Part shown: positions 51,108-62,711 of the stretch, in pieces
Position numbering within the stretch: the stretch's first letter is position 1
Layout of the letters: each line of letters begins with the position of its first letter
NCBI GenBank assembly: GCA_013398295.1
Contig: VZSF01000109.1
Location: 21,508-85,507 of the forward strand
Length of the DNA: 64,000 nucleotides
Direction: 5' to 3'
Origin: Chionis minor
Taxonomy: Eukaryota; Chordata; Aves; Charadriiformes; Chionididae
Made by a program: the position numbers and the translations under genes
The notes under the pieces: generated by a model
What the model was told of the DNA's origin: nothing
Databases searched by the model: none
What the model saw: only the letters and a program-made list of their open reading frames with translations

Positions 51108-52259
51108 TTACACTCCTCCAAATACTTCAAGCAGCCCTTTTATTGAGCAAACTACGCCTGCTATGCTACACAGGAAACCCAAAATAAAAAGAGAGATATC
51201 TGCACATTTCTCTAAGAAAGATAGTTTTTTATATTTAAGTTTCAAATGGAAGAGAGAAGGAAGAAGAAAAGTCATAGCAGCACCTGTTACACTGCCTGTT
51301 AAACCCATCAACAGGGCAAAATGTGGTATGAACATGGCCATCAGCAGAGTTAACAAGAGAAATGAGCCTCTTACACCCAGAGAGAATAGTGGAGATCTGT
51401 AATTGGAATGGTTGCCTCTAGAAATACAAGCATACACAATTTCTGTGGCTGCAAAAAAGGGCAAAGGGTAAGAAAGAAGAGCCTTGGTTAAGAGACACAA
51501 ATTCACTAGGGTTTGAAGAAATGATGGCAGGTTGTCAGTAATAACTTCCTTCGTCTCTTCACCCCAGGTCAGGAATGCAGTCAGTGCAAAGGTTGTTTTC
51601 AAGACACAAGCAAAAAAGTGAGTCCAATTCAGCATACATCTAAATTCCCCTGGGTTTTTCATGTTACCTTCAAGTGTGGGAAGAAATATTTGTGAAGTGT
51701 AACTGAAAATGATCACCCCTACAGAGACCAAAAAGTCCTCAAACTCAATCGAGATTCTGAATTTTGCCCAGGACCACTGATGTATTTGTGTGAGACAGTA
51801 AGTCATCACTACAAGGATGATAATGAAATGGACCAAGGAGCAAAGCTGGCTGAGTTTGGAAACAATTTTGAGAGTCTTGATAAACACACAAGGCAGCAGT
51901 GTAACAAATGCAATTACAGACCAAGTTTTCTCAGTCACTGGTACATACGGAAAACTATGTGACAGTAAGTTCCCGCTGACAACCAGATACAAAATACATG
52001 TCATGATCAGTTCCATCACTTGGGTCACATTGACAACTATGCCACCTAGTTTGGGAGATAGCTTTTTGCAGCAGGCATTTGCAATATCTTCGTATGTGTC
52101 TCTCACTCTTATGAGCTGCCCATCTTCATCTTCTTCATACAAGCAAACGATTAGAATTTTGCCTGTGTAACAGCATAATGCTGCAGCCAAGATAATAAGA
52201 AACAGACCACTGTATCCACTATGGAGCAGAGCATATGGCAATCCTAGGACAAATATTCC
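51108..52259 (-). CDS. SLC32A1-like vesicular amino acid transporter, last coding exon
   Basis: This exon encodes the membrane domain of a vesicular inhibitory amino acid transporter-type protein (SLC32 branch of the amino acid/auxin permease superfamily). These proteins exchange protons for GABA or glycine across vesicle membranes. The 383 residues run from GIFVLGLPYALLHSGYSGLF to LLEVFGGV, stop 51,108-51,110. Hydrophobic segments lie at about 1-40, 80-98, 113-130, 139-159, 176-196, 213-232, 248-278, 296-339 and 354-375. Family blocks include FSYTSQIFLPTLEGNM (185-200), TKEVITDNLP (236-245) and PHFALLMGLTGS (312-323). Glu83 lies where I place the essential VGAT Glu213 (recall). The frame is intact. 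Eleven open codons upstream (to 52,292) are intron. In VGAT an N-terminal exon of about 130 residues joins in phase 0 before GMFVLG, as here. Many substitutions relative to conserved VGAT argue for a paralogue; substrate is unknown. The first exon is absent from the window as far as I can see. Confidence 0.92.
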   Translation of the reverse strand, partial: GIFVLGLPYALLHSGYSGLFLIILAAALCCYTGKILIVCLYEEDEDGQLIRVRDTYEDIANACCKKLSPKLGGIVVNVTQVMELIMTCILYLVVSGNLLSHSFPYVPVTEKTWSVIAFVTLLPCVFIKTLKIVSKLSQLCSLVHFIIILVVMTYCLTQIHQWSWAKFRISIEFEDFLVSVGVIIFSYTSQIFLPTLEGNMKNPGEFRCMLNWTHFFACVLKTTFALTAFLTWGEETKEVITDNLPSFLQTLVNLCLLTKALLSYPLPFFAATEIVYACISRGNHSNYRSPLFSLGVRGSFLLLTLLMAMFIPHFALLMGLTGSVTGAAMTFLLPSLFHLKLKYKKLSFLEKCADISLFILGFLCSIAGVVCSIKGLLEVFGGV

Positions 52260-52286
52260 CTGAAAAGGAAAAAGAGAAAGAAAAGA
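52260..52286 (-). other. Splice acceptor of the transporter exon
   Basis: On the minus strand a pyrimidine tract (CTTTTCTTTCTCTTTTTCCT, then TTTCAG) ends at 52,260, directly before GGA ATA TTT (Gly-Ile-Phe). The phase-0 junction falls exactly where SLC32A1 is split between its two coding exons, so the gene is not a processed copy. Confidence 0.85.
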
Positions 52287-55200
52287 TAGCACAAAATCCC
52301 TGAAACAAAATGTTTACTAGAAGCCACACTCCCAAATCTTCCCTCCGTGGAACATCACTTTCAGCTAACTGCATGATGGAAGTAGTGCTACATTTAGCTA
52401 AGCAAGTAACAATCATGAGAAATGTGCTTATTTATGATAAATGAAATAGTCAGCAAAAATAACTGCTGCTACCGATACACATGTAACGATAAGCTAGCAA
52501 AAAGAGAATGTGACTGAATGATAGTCAGGTTCCTAATTAATATTTAACACTGACGTTCATAGGCAGTTCTTCAATCAACACGCATATTAATGAAACAGGT
52601 TCAATATAAGTAAAATTAAGCAATTGTAGCATCATCTGTACAAGTTTCATTCAAATTAAAAATTGCACTGTACATAGATCCAGTAATGACAATTGTCTTC
52701 AGTCTATAAAAAATTGTTAACAGACCTCTGGAAAGAAAATGGCACTAGAGTGACATCAGACTTTGCTTGTGTTTCCTCTGGAGCTTCTGCAGGCCTCATG
52801 CAGCCTTTGCTCTTGTTAAGTCCACTGCTGAAGTGATTCTTCTCACAGCTGAGATTCAAGACTGTGCAAACTTATTTAGGTGTTTCAAAATACATATAAA
52901 CCATGCAGACATATTTTTCTCTAAACAGTTTACGAAAGGACCAGAATTATACTTTTCTCAGCCAGTAAAAAAAAAAAAAAAAGTGGCATTTTAGTTTCAC
53001 AGAACACTGTATGTATTTCTTTTTCCTTCTTTCTTCTCTATTTAAGGACAAACAACACTTTTAGGTGGTTTAATTTCCATCAGTACAAAACCAACAAAAC
53101 CCTTGAAAAATAGTTATTCATAAAAAGATCCAATTTAAGAAAGATGTTTCTGTGACATTTGTCTTTTTATGCTACAAAGCTGAAATTAAGCGATGCACAT
53201 CAGTCAGACTGGTCAGACGTTTTTGTTCTTGATGGCTGAAGAAAGGTAGGGAGGAAACAAAATACAGTTAACTAGTTCTACAGATTTTTACTTCAGTATT
53301 TCTTGCAGCACTGATGACATGATGAAATATGAGCATTTGTGCTCACGTTCACTGTTCCGGCCTGACAGAAGGACTTGATGTGCATCAAACCTATCTAAAC
53401 TCTATTTCTGACCAAACCTGAGCAACCCCATCTGCTCTCTAAGACCCATCAATCCCTGACAGAAACAGGCCTCCTCATAGAAGGGGAGACCCACTCTTCT
53501 TCTCTCGCTTTCTGAGTGGGTAGTGCCACTGACTGCCTTCAGGAACCAAAGCAGAAGAGGTGAGTTTAATGGTCTAAAATCTTAATTTCAGACTTTTCCA
53601 TTCACAATCATGAACATGAGGCCGTGAAGGGGACAAGAGTTTCAGGCATGCTTCTGTCTTTGGTGTTTTCTATCAACTCCCCCAGGTTTTATACCCAGCA
53701 GGCAGTTTCTGTGAGGGCAGTCTAGGAGCCTAGCTCTGCTGGAGCTCATCAAGAAAGTGGGTGCTTGTCTCAGCTTTGTAGGGTTCATAGCTAGTCCTCC
53801 AACTTCTAAGCGACACAAGTATTCCCAGGCCTGCTCTGTAAGAAGGGCTCCGAAGAGAGGCAATTTTTCAAACACTAAATAATCATCAGTATATAAAAAT
53901 ATATTTTTCTTTTCTTCCAGCCACAAAATAGCATTCCATTTTGGGGCAAATAGTGGGATGATCATCAACCAGAGAAGAGAGATTAGAAGTCTCCTTAAAT
54001 TAGAGCACTATTTTTTCTCTAAGTCAATGAGAAAAAAGGACTGCCCTTCGTATGAACGTGCAGCATTGCCTGTTTCACCAGGCTTCACTCCAGATGCAGA
54101 TATCTTCAGCTTTCAGGTGAATTAGAGCTGGAAGAATCATATTAAATACAAGCCCTAGTACATTTTGATTGAAGAGGTCTATGCCTTTATGTACTGAGGT
54201 AGAAGTACCTTAGTTATTGCTACTGATATAATACTAAAGTTATTGACTAGACTCCTTTTTTGGTTGTTTTCAATTACTTCACTTACAGCAATGGTTTTGT
54301 ATAAGTCATAGGTGCCATTCTGTTTTGAAGCTGGGACATTCGACTACATAGCTTGCGGTACTTCAGTCACCCAAATCTCCCCACTCAGTGGCCTAGCTCC
54401 ATTCTAATACAGGTCTCATGACCCAATTAGCTTGCAGTGTAATTAACATTTCTTTTGTACGTGAACTTCACAGAAGTATTCAAAATGCTACCATTTCTGC
54501 AGCCTAACAGTCTACTTTCTTAAAAAGACCGGATATCTGGCTGTGTCTAGATGGCAGGTAGCCTACGTCTATCAGTAGCTTTTGGTATTATGCCATTTTT
54601 AATTGTGGTTTTGACTGACTGGCAAGTTAGGTAGTTGCCTAAAGAACAAAAATGGGTTTTTTTATGGGTTTTTTTTCTATGAAAACAATCCTTGGAGAAC
54701 ATTTACGTAACAGACTGAGTTTAAAAGTATCACAAATAAACCAAAACTATGAAAAAAATCAGGAGGATAAAAGCCAGTCATCTTCTATATTAACAGAACA
54801 ACAATGATATTTTCTCAGTTCCTTGCAGTTTGTAGCAAGCTTATCTCATTTGTTCCGTACTCACAGCATTATTATTTTGCCCCTAAACCTGCATTTGGGG
54901 AGTTCAAATGGTATCTGCTGACCCAAAGTGTCACTATATAATTAAACCACAGGTAAGTGTCAGCACAGGCCTTACCCACACAATGGCTTCTCCCCTGTTG
55001 AGTTTATTTTATGACTGGCCTCAATCTAAACCAAAGCATAAGTCTTTCAGAGACATTATCCCGTTAGACAGACATTTACAGTCTTCCCCACAGGTCTGCT
55101 TTTCCATGCTTAATTGTTGCTTTAATCAGTGCATAACATAATTTTAACATCTAACATCTCCTTGTTGTTGTTTATATCAAATAATTTTATTTGGCACCTA

Positions 55201-57759
55201 ACGCAGACCACAGGATGATGGGGGGGGTTGTCTTGTTTTTTAGTCTTCTGAATTCCGATCTTATTAAACAAACCCATTTTCTGCACTCTGTATACGCTTT
55301 CTTAAAATTATGTATCAGTGGTTGCCAATTTTAAATCACATGCAATGAGTTCAGAATTTCTAAATTGAAACTTCCTACAGAAACTGTAAGTTTTCATTTC
55401 AGCGGATGTCTTTGACATCTTTTTCCCAGAGTTTGTAAACAATAGCTGGTGAGATTTGTGTAGGGGACTTACCATTTCTGTGTCCTTCGGCTTTCAGTTA
55501 ATAATAGAAAGCAAACATTGTGAACATAACTGGTTTTGCAGCTTTTTGGTTACAGAGCATGGTTAGTAGAGAGAAATGGGAGAACTCTGAACATGCCAGT
55601 ACAGTGTGTATATGCTGAAATGACAGTGCTTTTCCTGCCTTGACAGAAATGTTTCTTGCATTTAAAAAAAATTAAAAGTTTCATGTATCAGCACATCATC
55701 AAATTTCTACAAAGTGTCCAAAAATGTTAATGAAGGCCATGAGATCTCAAAGAATGAAAGACCCTTTGTCAGACTTCAAAACTCATTTTGGATTTGATAT
55801 TCTGTTCTTACCTTTCCAAAAACAATACTTTCTATTAGGACCATTTCCTGAACACCTGTTACACCATTTGTCAATGCACATTCAATCCAGCCTGGCTCCA
55901 GCACTTGCTCTTACTGAGTCTTCCTATCCTGTGTTTTCGTGTCCAAATTATGGCACAGAAAGCCTTAGCTGTGAGGCATTGATTAAAAATGAGCAGCAAA
56001 AGGAACCGTTTCTTAAATTGCCTCCCAGCTCTTAGTTTTAGTGTTCTCTTTGGGAAGTGTTCTTGTCTGAGTGGTTTTATTTTCAACTGTTCTAGTGCTA
56101 AGTCAATGTTAGCTCTAAATATGCTGTTTTAAGGTATCTGTTTACAAAATAGAATAGCACAGGGGAAAAGCACTCACGCAGTTGGATACAGGGGAGATGG
56201 AGGTTTTGAAATAGTCTTCTATCATGGCTCAGCTTGAATGGTTGTGTTGTTTGCAATCGCTCCATCCACTCTGTGTAAGGAGAGACCCCAAGCTTGCCCA
56301 GCAGGCTGCATCTTCCCTTGTCTCCCAAGATGTTTGCAAGACTTGAGTATTTTCACCCTAGACTGAGGATGGAAGAGGACTGTTTGTTGTCAATGAGTGA
56401 ATGTGTGTGCCTGGATGGAGGTCCTTGTCCAATACCCAGAGAAGACTTAGCAACAGGCAGCTGGGCCTATAAAGAAGGAAGGACTGAGGGCTGAACTGGT
56501 GATCAGCCTTTGAAGAACTGGCAAGGACAAGAGCGGAAAGGGCCTGTAAGGAAAGGTCAGTCTCAGCTGGAAGCTATTTATTAGCCTTGTCAGAACACCC
56601 CCAAGCGGAAGCAACGGGGTATGACAGCTACCACCAGAAATTGTCAATCTACCTGCAATACAGAACAAGCAGCTCAGGATTTCCAAATTACATCTGCACA
56701 TTAAAACATTTTTGCAGTTGTCGACAGTTTGACTGCAATATTTGAACTACTTGGAAGTATTTCCCACACCAGCAAGGCTGGCTGCATATTTAAAAATACT
56801 AGATACGTGGCTTAGTGTAGAATGCCAAAAGTGGTCCTTCTGCTACCATACCACTATTTGACACTAATTCACCTCAGGCCAAGCACCTCCCCAAGGAATA
56901 AAATATGTTTAGAAAAATGCATAAATGAGCACAATCAAGAACTGTGAGAAAATATCAAAATTCCTTAATATTCAGTTTGAAGTCTTTTTAGTCCCCGGTA
57001 AAATGTTTCATTTCATAGGCTATTTTAACCTGAAATATGTCACTTTGAAAAACAAAGCAGATATAGAAAGGTAATTAAAAAGTAAAGTAGATCAAATAAC
57101 GGTCAGAGTTGAGACATGCCAAAAGACAATGAAATAAAATGGAGCAAAAGCAATGCTAAAAAAATACAGAGAGAAAAATATTTCACCTTAAGACTTAATC
57201 AGCTGGAAAAATAAATTAAGAAATTAAGAAGAATTTAACTGAAAATTATTCAGTTAGTACAGCTCTCCTATATGCAAAGTACATGCTAATATGCCAGACT
57301 GCTGAATTAGCTCTGATTGCCTTTCTCACCATCTGTAGTTACTCCACTGGAACGATTCATTTAAGCCTAACTCTTTTCCCAACTATGTATTTGATTCCCT
57401 GCATGAACATGCCTTAGGCATAGAAACTATACAGGAAAGCTTCCTTCATGGATTTTCTTGGAAGAGTAGAGAGACAAATTCAAGAACCCTGCTTTTTAGT
57501 ACACTTCCACAAAATATTTAATTATGTTGCTTAGCATTTATTGTCTTTTAAAATAGATAAGTTTCCTGAACCGATGCAAGCCTGTGTTGTTGTGGTATTT
57601 ATATGAACATACAACTTTATTAGCATTAAATTAAAAATATATCAAATCCCTTAAACTCATGCCATGATAACAAAGCTACTTGCTTGTTGACCTTTCTTCT
57701 TTCTCAGCCACCGCTGTGATCAGATGTATCAAGGTGTGATAAGATGTATTCTACTGTTG
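52287..57759. other. Non-coding stretch, probably transporter intron
   Basis: No exon of the transporter is visible. I looked on the minus strand for a segment ending like the family phrase GWNVTNAIQ followed by GT and found none from 52.3 to 64 kb. A 16-base A run lies at 52,967-52,982. A perfect-looking plus-strand donor (CCACAG/GTAAGTGT, GT at 54,953) has no convincing upstream acceptor. Minus frame 53,642-53,968 (108 codons) shows no recognisable domain. Confidence 0.55.
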
Positions 57760-60090
57760 CACTAATTTTTCAATCAGAATGTTGTGTATTAATTTGTCAA
57801 AATTCCTTTTAAAAGTCAAAATATATTATTTATCTTTCACTGCCTATGTTACAGTCTCATCAAAGAATTATATCAAGTGTGTTTAATAAGGACTCTTTCT
57901 CCAAAACCATAGTGATTGACACTAATTATATTCCTAGTTTTCATTCTGGATGAATTAAAATGTGTATTAACAATTACATTCTTTTTCTCAGAATTGTTGC
58001 CAGGTTTCACTAGTTAGAATTTATCTGGCTTTTTAAATATTGGAATGATATCCACAATCTCCTGAATATTCCACATGTAGTAGCGTTTGAGTAAGAGTAT
58101 TATCAGGTCAGGTGTATCTTTTGTTACATCTCCCAAACGCAAACTTGCTGGGCATTCTGCTTTCAAAATATTAACAAGACACATTTTAATGTCCATTTTA
58201 AATAGTAACTGTAGTTATCTATTAGTTAATTGTCCAAGTCTAAGCGTGGAAAAAATAGGCACCTCAATTTATAACCTATCTTAAGACAGGTTGTTAGCAG
58301 AGCTAAGACGAATTTCCTTTCAGAGATGCCTGTTTCTCTTGTTGAGCAAGAGAATATGTACACAATGGAGTGTAGACACAAGCTTAGAAACTCTGAGAGT
58401 TAACTTTTAAGTGTCTTATGCAGAATAGCACAATGCTCATCCTGAAAATTACAAAATGGCCCACTGTTCTCTTGGGCTATGAGCCCATCCTCCTGATTCT
58501 CTACACAGACTACTTATGAACAGTTGCGTCTTTCTTCAGAGTTAAGAGCAATCTTAGAACTTCCCTCTACTGTCAATGTAGGAAACCAGTGTAGCAAAAC
58601 TCACTGAGAGATCTCAGAGAAGAAGAAGGTGAACTTACATTAGAAAATCTCAAAGCTGGTTTCTCCCATTCTCACATCCACGTACTCAACGGCACTGGTG
58701 TGTGTCCTAGTGGCTTGGCCAGGATCACTTGGTGCACCAAGGAGGACAAGGGATGTCGGCAGTCAAGTGCTTGCTATCTCTGGTGTTCATCTTGACTAGT
58801 GATGAGAAACAGATTTTGGATTTACCTTCTATATTCTTCTGGAACAGATGCAGTTTGGGATCTTTTCTCTTGTTATTTTGGCTCATCCCTCATAAATATT
58901 AGGCAAAATTCCTGAACTTCACAGTACTGTTGTTTTCCTTGTCCGCATGTTTTATAGATACTGTCCTCTACTTCATTCCCTTAACACTTATCTATAGGTC
59001 AGTTTTTCTACCTCTCCATTTGAATGAAATCCCACATATGGGGTTTTGTAGCAGTTAATGCATGCCTTCCCTTTTAACTGGTATTTCTCCTGCTGCTTTT
59101 ACAGAAGCATACGCAGTCACACATATAGACAGACACGTACTTCTATTCATACTTAATTTATACTACAATTATTATTTCTGTTTCAGATTTTTACACTAAA
59201 CTTAGTACTTTTCCCCCCTACTTCCTAAAAATTGGTTCCTTACTGTCCTAATTCCTGGGAGATACATTTTTTCCTGGTGTCTTTGGGTTCCAGTATCTCT
59301 TTGCTACACTTCATAATTTATAATTTAAAGTGATTACTCTCACCCTCCCTTTCTCCCTTTTGCTATTTTTCTTTTTTAAATTTTAATTGATATATTCACT
59401 TCATATCTGAAGTAGGAGGAGTTTTCACACACAGGCGTACTGTTTCTTAATTATGAGGTTTGGCTTCTAGACATCTCATAAATTCTTGTTAAACAACTTT
59501 CAAATTGTTTTCACAATTTACTGTCTGTGTCTATTCTTCCTAAACAATTATCTCTCACAATTTTCTCCATGTTTGTAAAATTCACTCTTTTGATGTACCA
59601 AGTATATATATTAATGTCCTCTGTTTTCAAATAACCAATTTAATTAGATCTGTTCATCTTCATTCAACATAGTGAGGTTCAAAATAGAATTACCTCATGT
59701 TAGGTTCAATACCTTTTGTGTTAGATAATTATCACCTATCATTTTTAGAAACTGTAATGATGTTTTACTACAGACTGTATACAACATCCAGGATAGGTCT
59801 TTAAAAATGAAATCACCAAGAACAATCCAAATTTTCTTTCCAGACAGTAGCTCCAACACAGATAATCATCTCTCTAAAATAGAGTGCCACCCCTACTTCT
59901 TTTACCTACTCTTTTTTTTGGTAAACATATTTTACCTAATTATTTTTAAATTCCAGCTGTATAAATCATCCCACCATGTATTTGCAATATCAGTTATATC
60001 TTATTTCTTCTCAGCAGTAAGAGTTTCCTCTTCCCTAGCTGGCTACCCAGACTCCTGGCACTGCTCTTCAGACTAGGAAAAGAATTCATC
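57760..60090 (-). mobile_element. Ancient CR1-like LINE relic with endonuclease and RT traces
   Basis: Two parts read as a decayed ORF2 on the minus strand. At about 59,820-59,770 the frame gives VLGDFIFKDLSW, matching the apurinic-type endonuclease motif GDFN followed by an aromatic-rich stretch. Plus-strand sequence from 59,640 to 60,070 also resembles, by recall, a reptile CR1-type repeat (for example the phrase CAGACTCCTGGCACTGC). At 58,056-58,018 the frame gives VDIIPIFKKPDKF, matching the LINE RT phrase (V)xPIFKKGDK. At about 57,895-57,915 a broken version of the QHGF-type RT phrase follows. Order and strand agree with one element running leftward. The distance between the two parts is longer than expected, so a later insertion in the middle (58.25-59.5 kb) is likely. 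Heavily mutated and inactive. The 60-codon minus frame at 58,014-58,196 is part of this relic. Confidence 0.55.
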
Positions 60091-62536
60091 TGCTTTCCCA
60101 CTCGCTTCACACTTTGTTCACAGCTCAGCTAAGTTTGAAATAAAAAATACTACAAGCTGTTTTGTGGAAAACTTCAAATATTGTCCATGGCCTGTATGAC
60201 CTTAGCAGCAGATCCATCTCTTTAGTGTCAGTGAAAAATCTTCCTTTAACTTCAGGGATGGTTGAATTAGACCCCAGCAATCTTGTTTTCCTGATTTTTC
60301 GTATTCTTTCTCTCTGCCAATGCCAGCATGTTTTAGCTGCAGGGAGGAAAGTGGCTAAGGTGTTTATTCTGTGATTAATGCCTGCAATCACCTTATATAC
60401 TGAGGGAAAGTTTAAAAGTGTTGTTCTGTCAATTCTTCAGGTCCCATAAGCTGATGATAAGGTAGATAGACTGCTCAGGAGATGAAGTGATAAGATAAGC
60501 AAGTAAGAAAGCGTCATGGTCTGCACTGCAAAATGTATGTGTTCATTTGACTGACAGAAGCCACTGATTTTGTTCTCTAAGCGACCAGATTAGTCTTAAG
60601 AATCTCCTAAACATTAGGAAAGGGATCAGAGGAAAGAAAATGTCTCAACAAAAAAGGAATTGCTGCTATTGAGTGGGATGGCTGATCCCATTGGCTTTGC
60701 TATTGGTTTAAATATTTGTTCTAAAACTGAAATAATATGCTCGATGCTTAATGCTGCATGGTTTGATGGAAAATGTTAGCTTGCATAAATTCAGAGCTGT
60801 CTGCAAGAATGCACTGAATCACACAAAGTCATTCTCCCAAGCAAATTACCTATTAAGAAAATGTATTATTTTACTTGGTCCCAAAGGAGGAAGCATGCTT
60901 TCGTAAAAGAATGAGGGCTTTTATTATGTGTTACATAGCGGAGAGGAAAAAGATGAAAAAAGTAAGGCAGTCAAAACAACAACAAACATTATTTTCAAAG
61001 TTGGCAGTGGTGAGCAACATGGGCTAACTGCTTGCTTACTTATTTCTCACATTATAGGTCATCACAGATTCTGAGCTTTTCACCTGAAGGCAGGCAAGCA
61101 CTCAAAACATTCAGTACAGCAACATGGGAGTGAGTTTCCATGAAAATGTGGTCAAAGAGCTCCAGGGGAGGCAGAGAGGGGACTTCAGGAGGCTAGAAGC
61201 AAAGCAAAGCAGTGGGGAGCCAAATAACTTTATTTGAGTGTGCCCTGACATAACAAAAAGAGGAGTTAAAGTGCATAGGAAGGTCAAACTCAAGCTGGGA
61301 GAAAGCACTTGGCTTGTTAGGGGTTTTTCTTGAATGCCACCTGTATGGGACAAGCCACAGTTCCTGTTACTTTTAACAAGTAAGGCTGAAGAGGAAATGG
61401 TAAAAACCAAACCCATACTACAAAGAACTTTGCACTGGAACAAACCTTATGCACCTCTGAGAGGTGAAAAGAAGCCAGGTTACATCTTCTGGCAGCTGGG
61501 TTATATTTTCTGAAAGCTGGCATAGGATTTGTCATGGCTGCATGCAGAATAAAAGGTGGCTGAATCCTCCCCTGGCTAATATTATCCTGTTCTTTCCTTG
61601 GCACAGACCCAGCCACAAATTTTAGGTGGACTCTTACTCAAGCTATAATGACTCCCAGAGCTTGACATATAAAGGGGAAATTTGTCTTACAGGACTGCTT
61701 GGAGACAATACAGTTAATAGTCTGGATGAAGGATGTAAACAGTGTTATACCTTTATTTTTTCTGTCTAGGAATCAGTAAACCGATGTGGAGTATCATAGT
61801 GTATTTTCTGGAATACGTGAGAAAAGATGCTGCCTTACAATTAGACTGGGGATAGAAAACAAATCTCTACTGCTTTTCCTTTCTTAACCTCAGTTAAACT
61901 TCAGTGGCAGCCCTGGAAACTTCAACCTTTAGGGTAAAAGAAGCAGCAATTGATCATCATGCATGGATACAGATAAAGTTGAGGTTGCAAATGAATTCCC
62001 GTAAAGGAGGAGTCTCTCTCCTATAATGACATAAAAGATCACATCACTCTTAAAATTTGACTAAGTAGAATAATTGCCCTAATTTCAAGTAGATTGGACA
62101 AACATTCCCAAATGTATATAGTTAATAATAAAGAGAAAAACTGAAGATCAGAAAAGAAATGTGACGGAGTTCTCTGGCATGTCATGAGTGCTCAGCATAA
62201 AAGCAAAGTTATTTAAGCTCTCCAATTAAAAAAAAAAAATAAAAATTTGAATGTAGTTATGCATTGTGAAACCAGGAATGTGGCGTATAAAATGCATGCC
62301 AAAGATATCTTTTTAAGGTCTCTAGATGTAAAACACTTGAAGTATTGCTACCCGAGGAGGTATTTCTCATTTTGTTTGTACATACTGTGACACAGTGGAC
62401 CTCTACTGTCCCATAAACAAAAGTACTGGAGTTATAAAGTAAGTTATATTCCTTTTCTGTTTCTTTGTTTGTTTGGGGTTTTTTGTTTTCCTTTTTATTT
62501 TCCTCTTTTTTTAAAATTTATTTTCTTGTTCTGCAG
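60091..62536. other. Non-coding stretch
   Basis: No recognisable gene or repeat apart from a 12-base A run at 62,228-62,239 and a T-rich stretch at 62,450-62,530 that leads into the candidate exon at 62,537. Minus frames at 61,111-61,616 are about 100 codons long but show no recognisable domain. Confidence 0.55.
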
Positions 62537-62632
62537 CAGTACTGGAAAGACTTGGAGACAGAATACTATCTGGAAGAACAGCTCACAAGCTGGATGAACA
62601 AACTGGGAACCTTGATTATTCCTGAACTTTAA
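62537..62632 (+). other. Candidate terminal coding exon
   Basis: About 80 bases of T-rich sequence end in TTCTTGTTCTGCAG (AG at 62,535-62,536), a very good acceptor. A 31-codon frame follows: QYWKDLETEYYLEEQLTSWM then NKLGTLIIPEL, with TAA at 62,630-62,632. An ATTAAA lies 74 bases further on (62,706-62,711). Composition (aromatic, Glu-rich, helix-like) is unlike nearby frames, which are full of stops. I do not recognise the protein and have no confirmed partner exon. If real, it is the last exon of a plus-strand gene lying opposite to or beyond the transporter intron. Confidence 0.25.
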
Positions 62633-62711
62633 CAAAGATCTCAGGTCTATTCTTAACTTTTAGATACAAATACTGTCTATATAGAGATAAAAGCACTTTT
62701 TTATTATTAAA

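Noticed and set aside
51163..52170. Plus-strand frames opposite the transporter exon
   Set aside because: Antisense shadows of a strongly supported coding exon.
54901..54960. Exon ending at the CCACAG/GTAAGTGT donor
   Set aside because: Donor is excellent, but the only open frame lacks a convincing acceptor.
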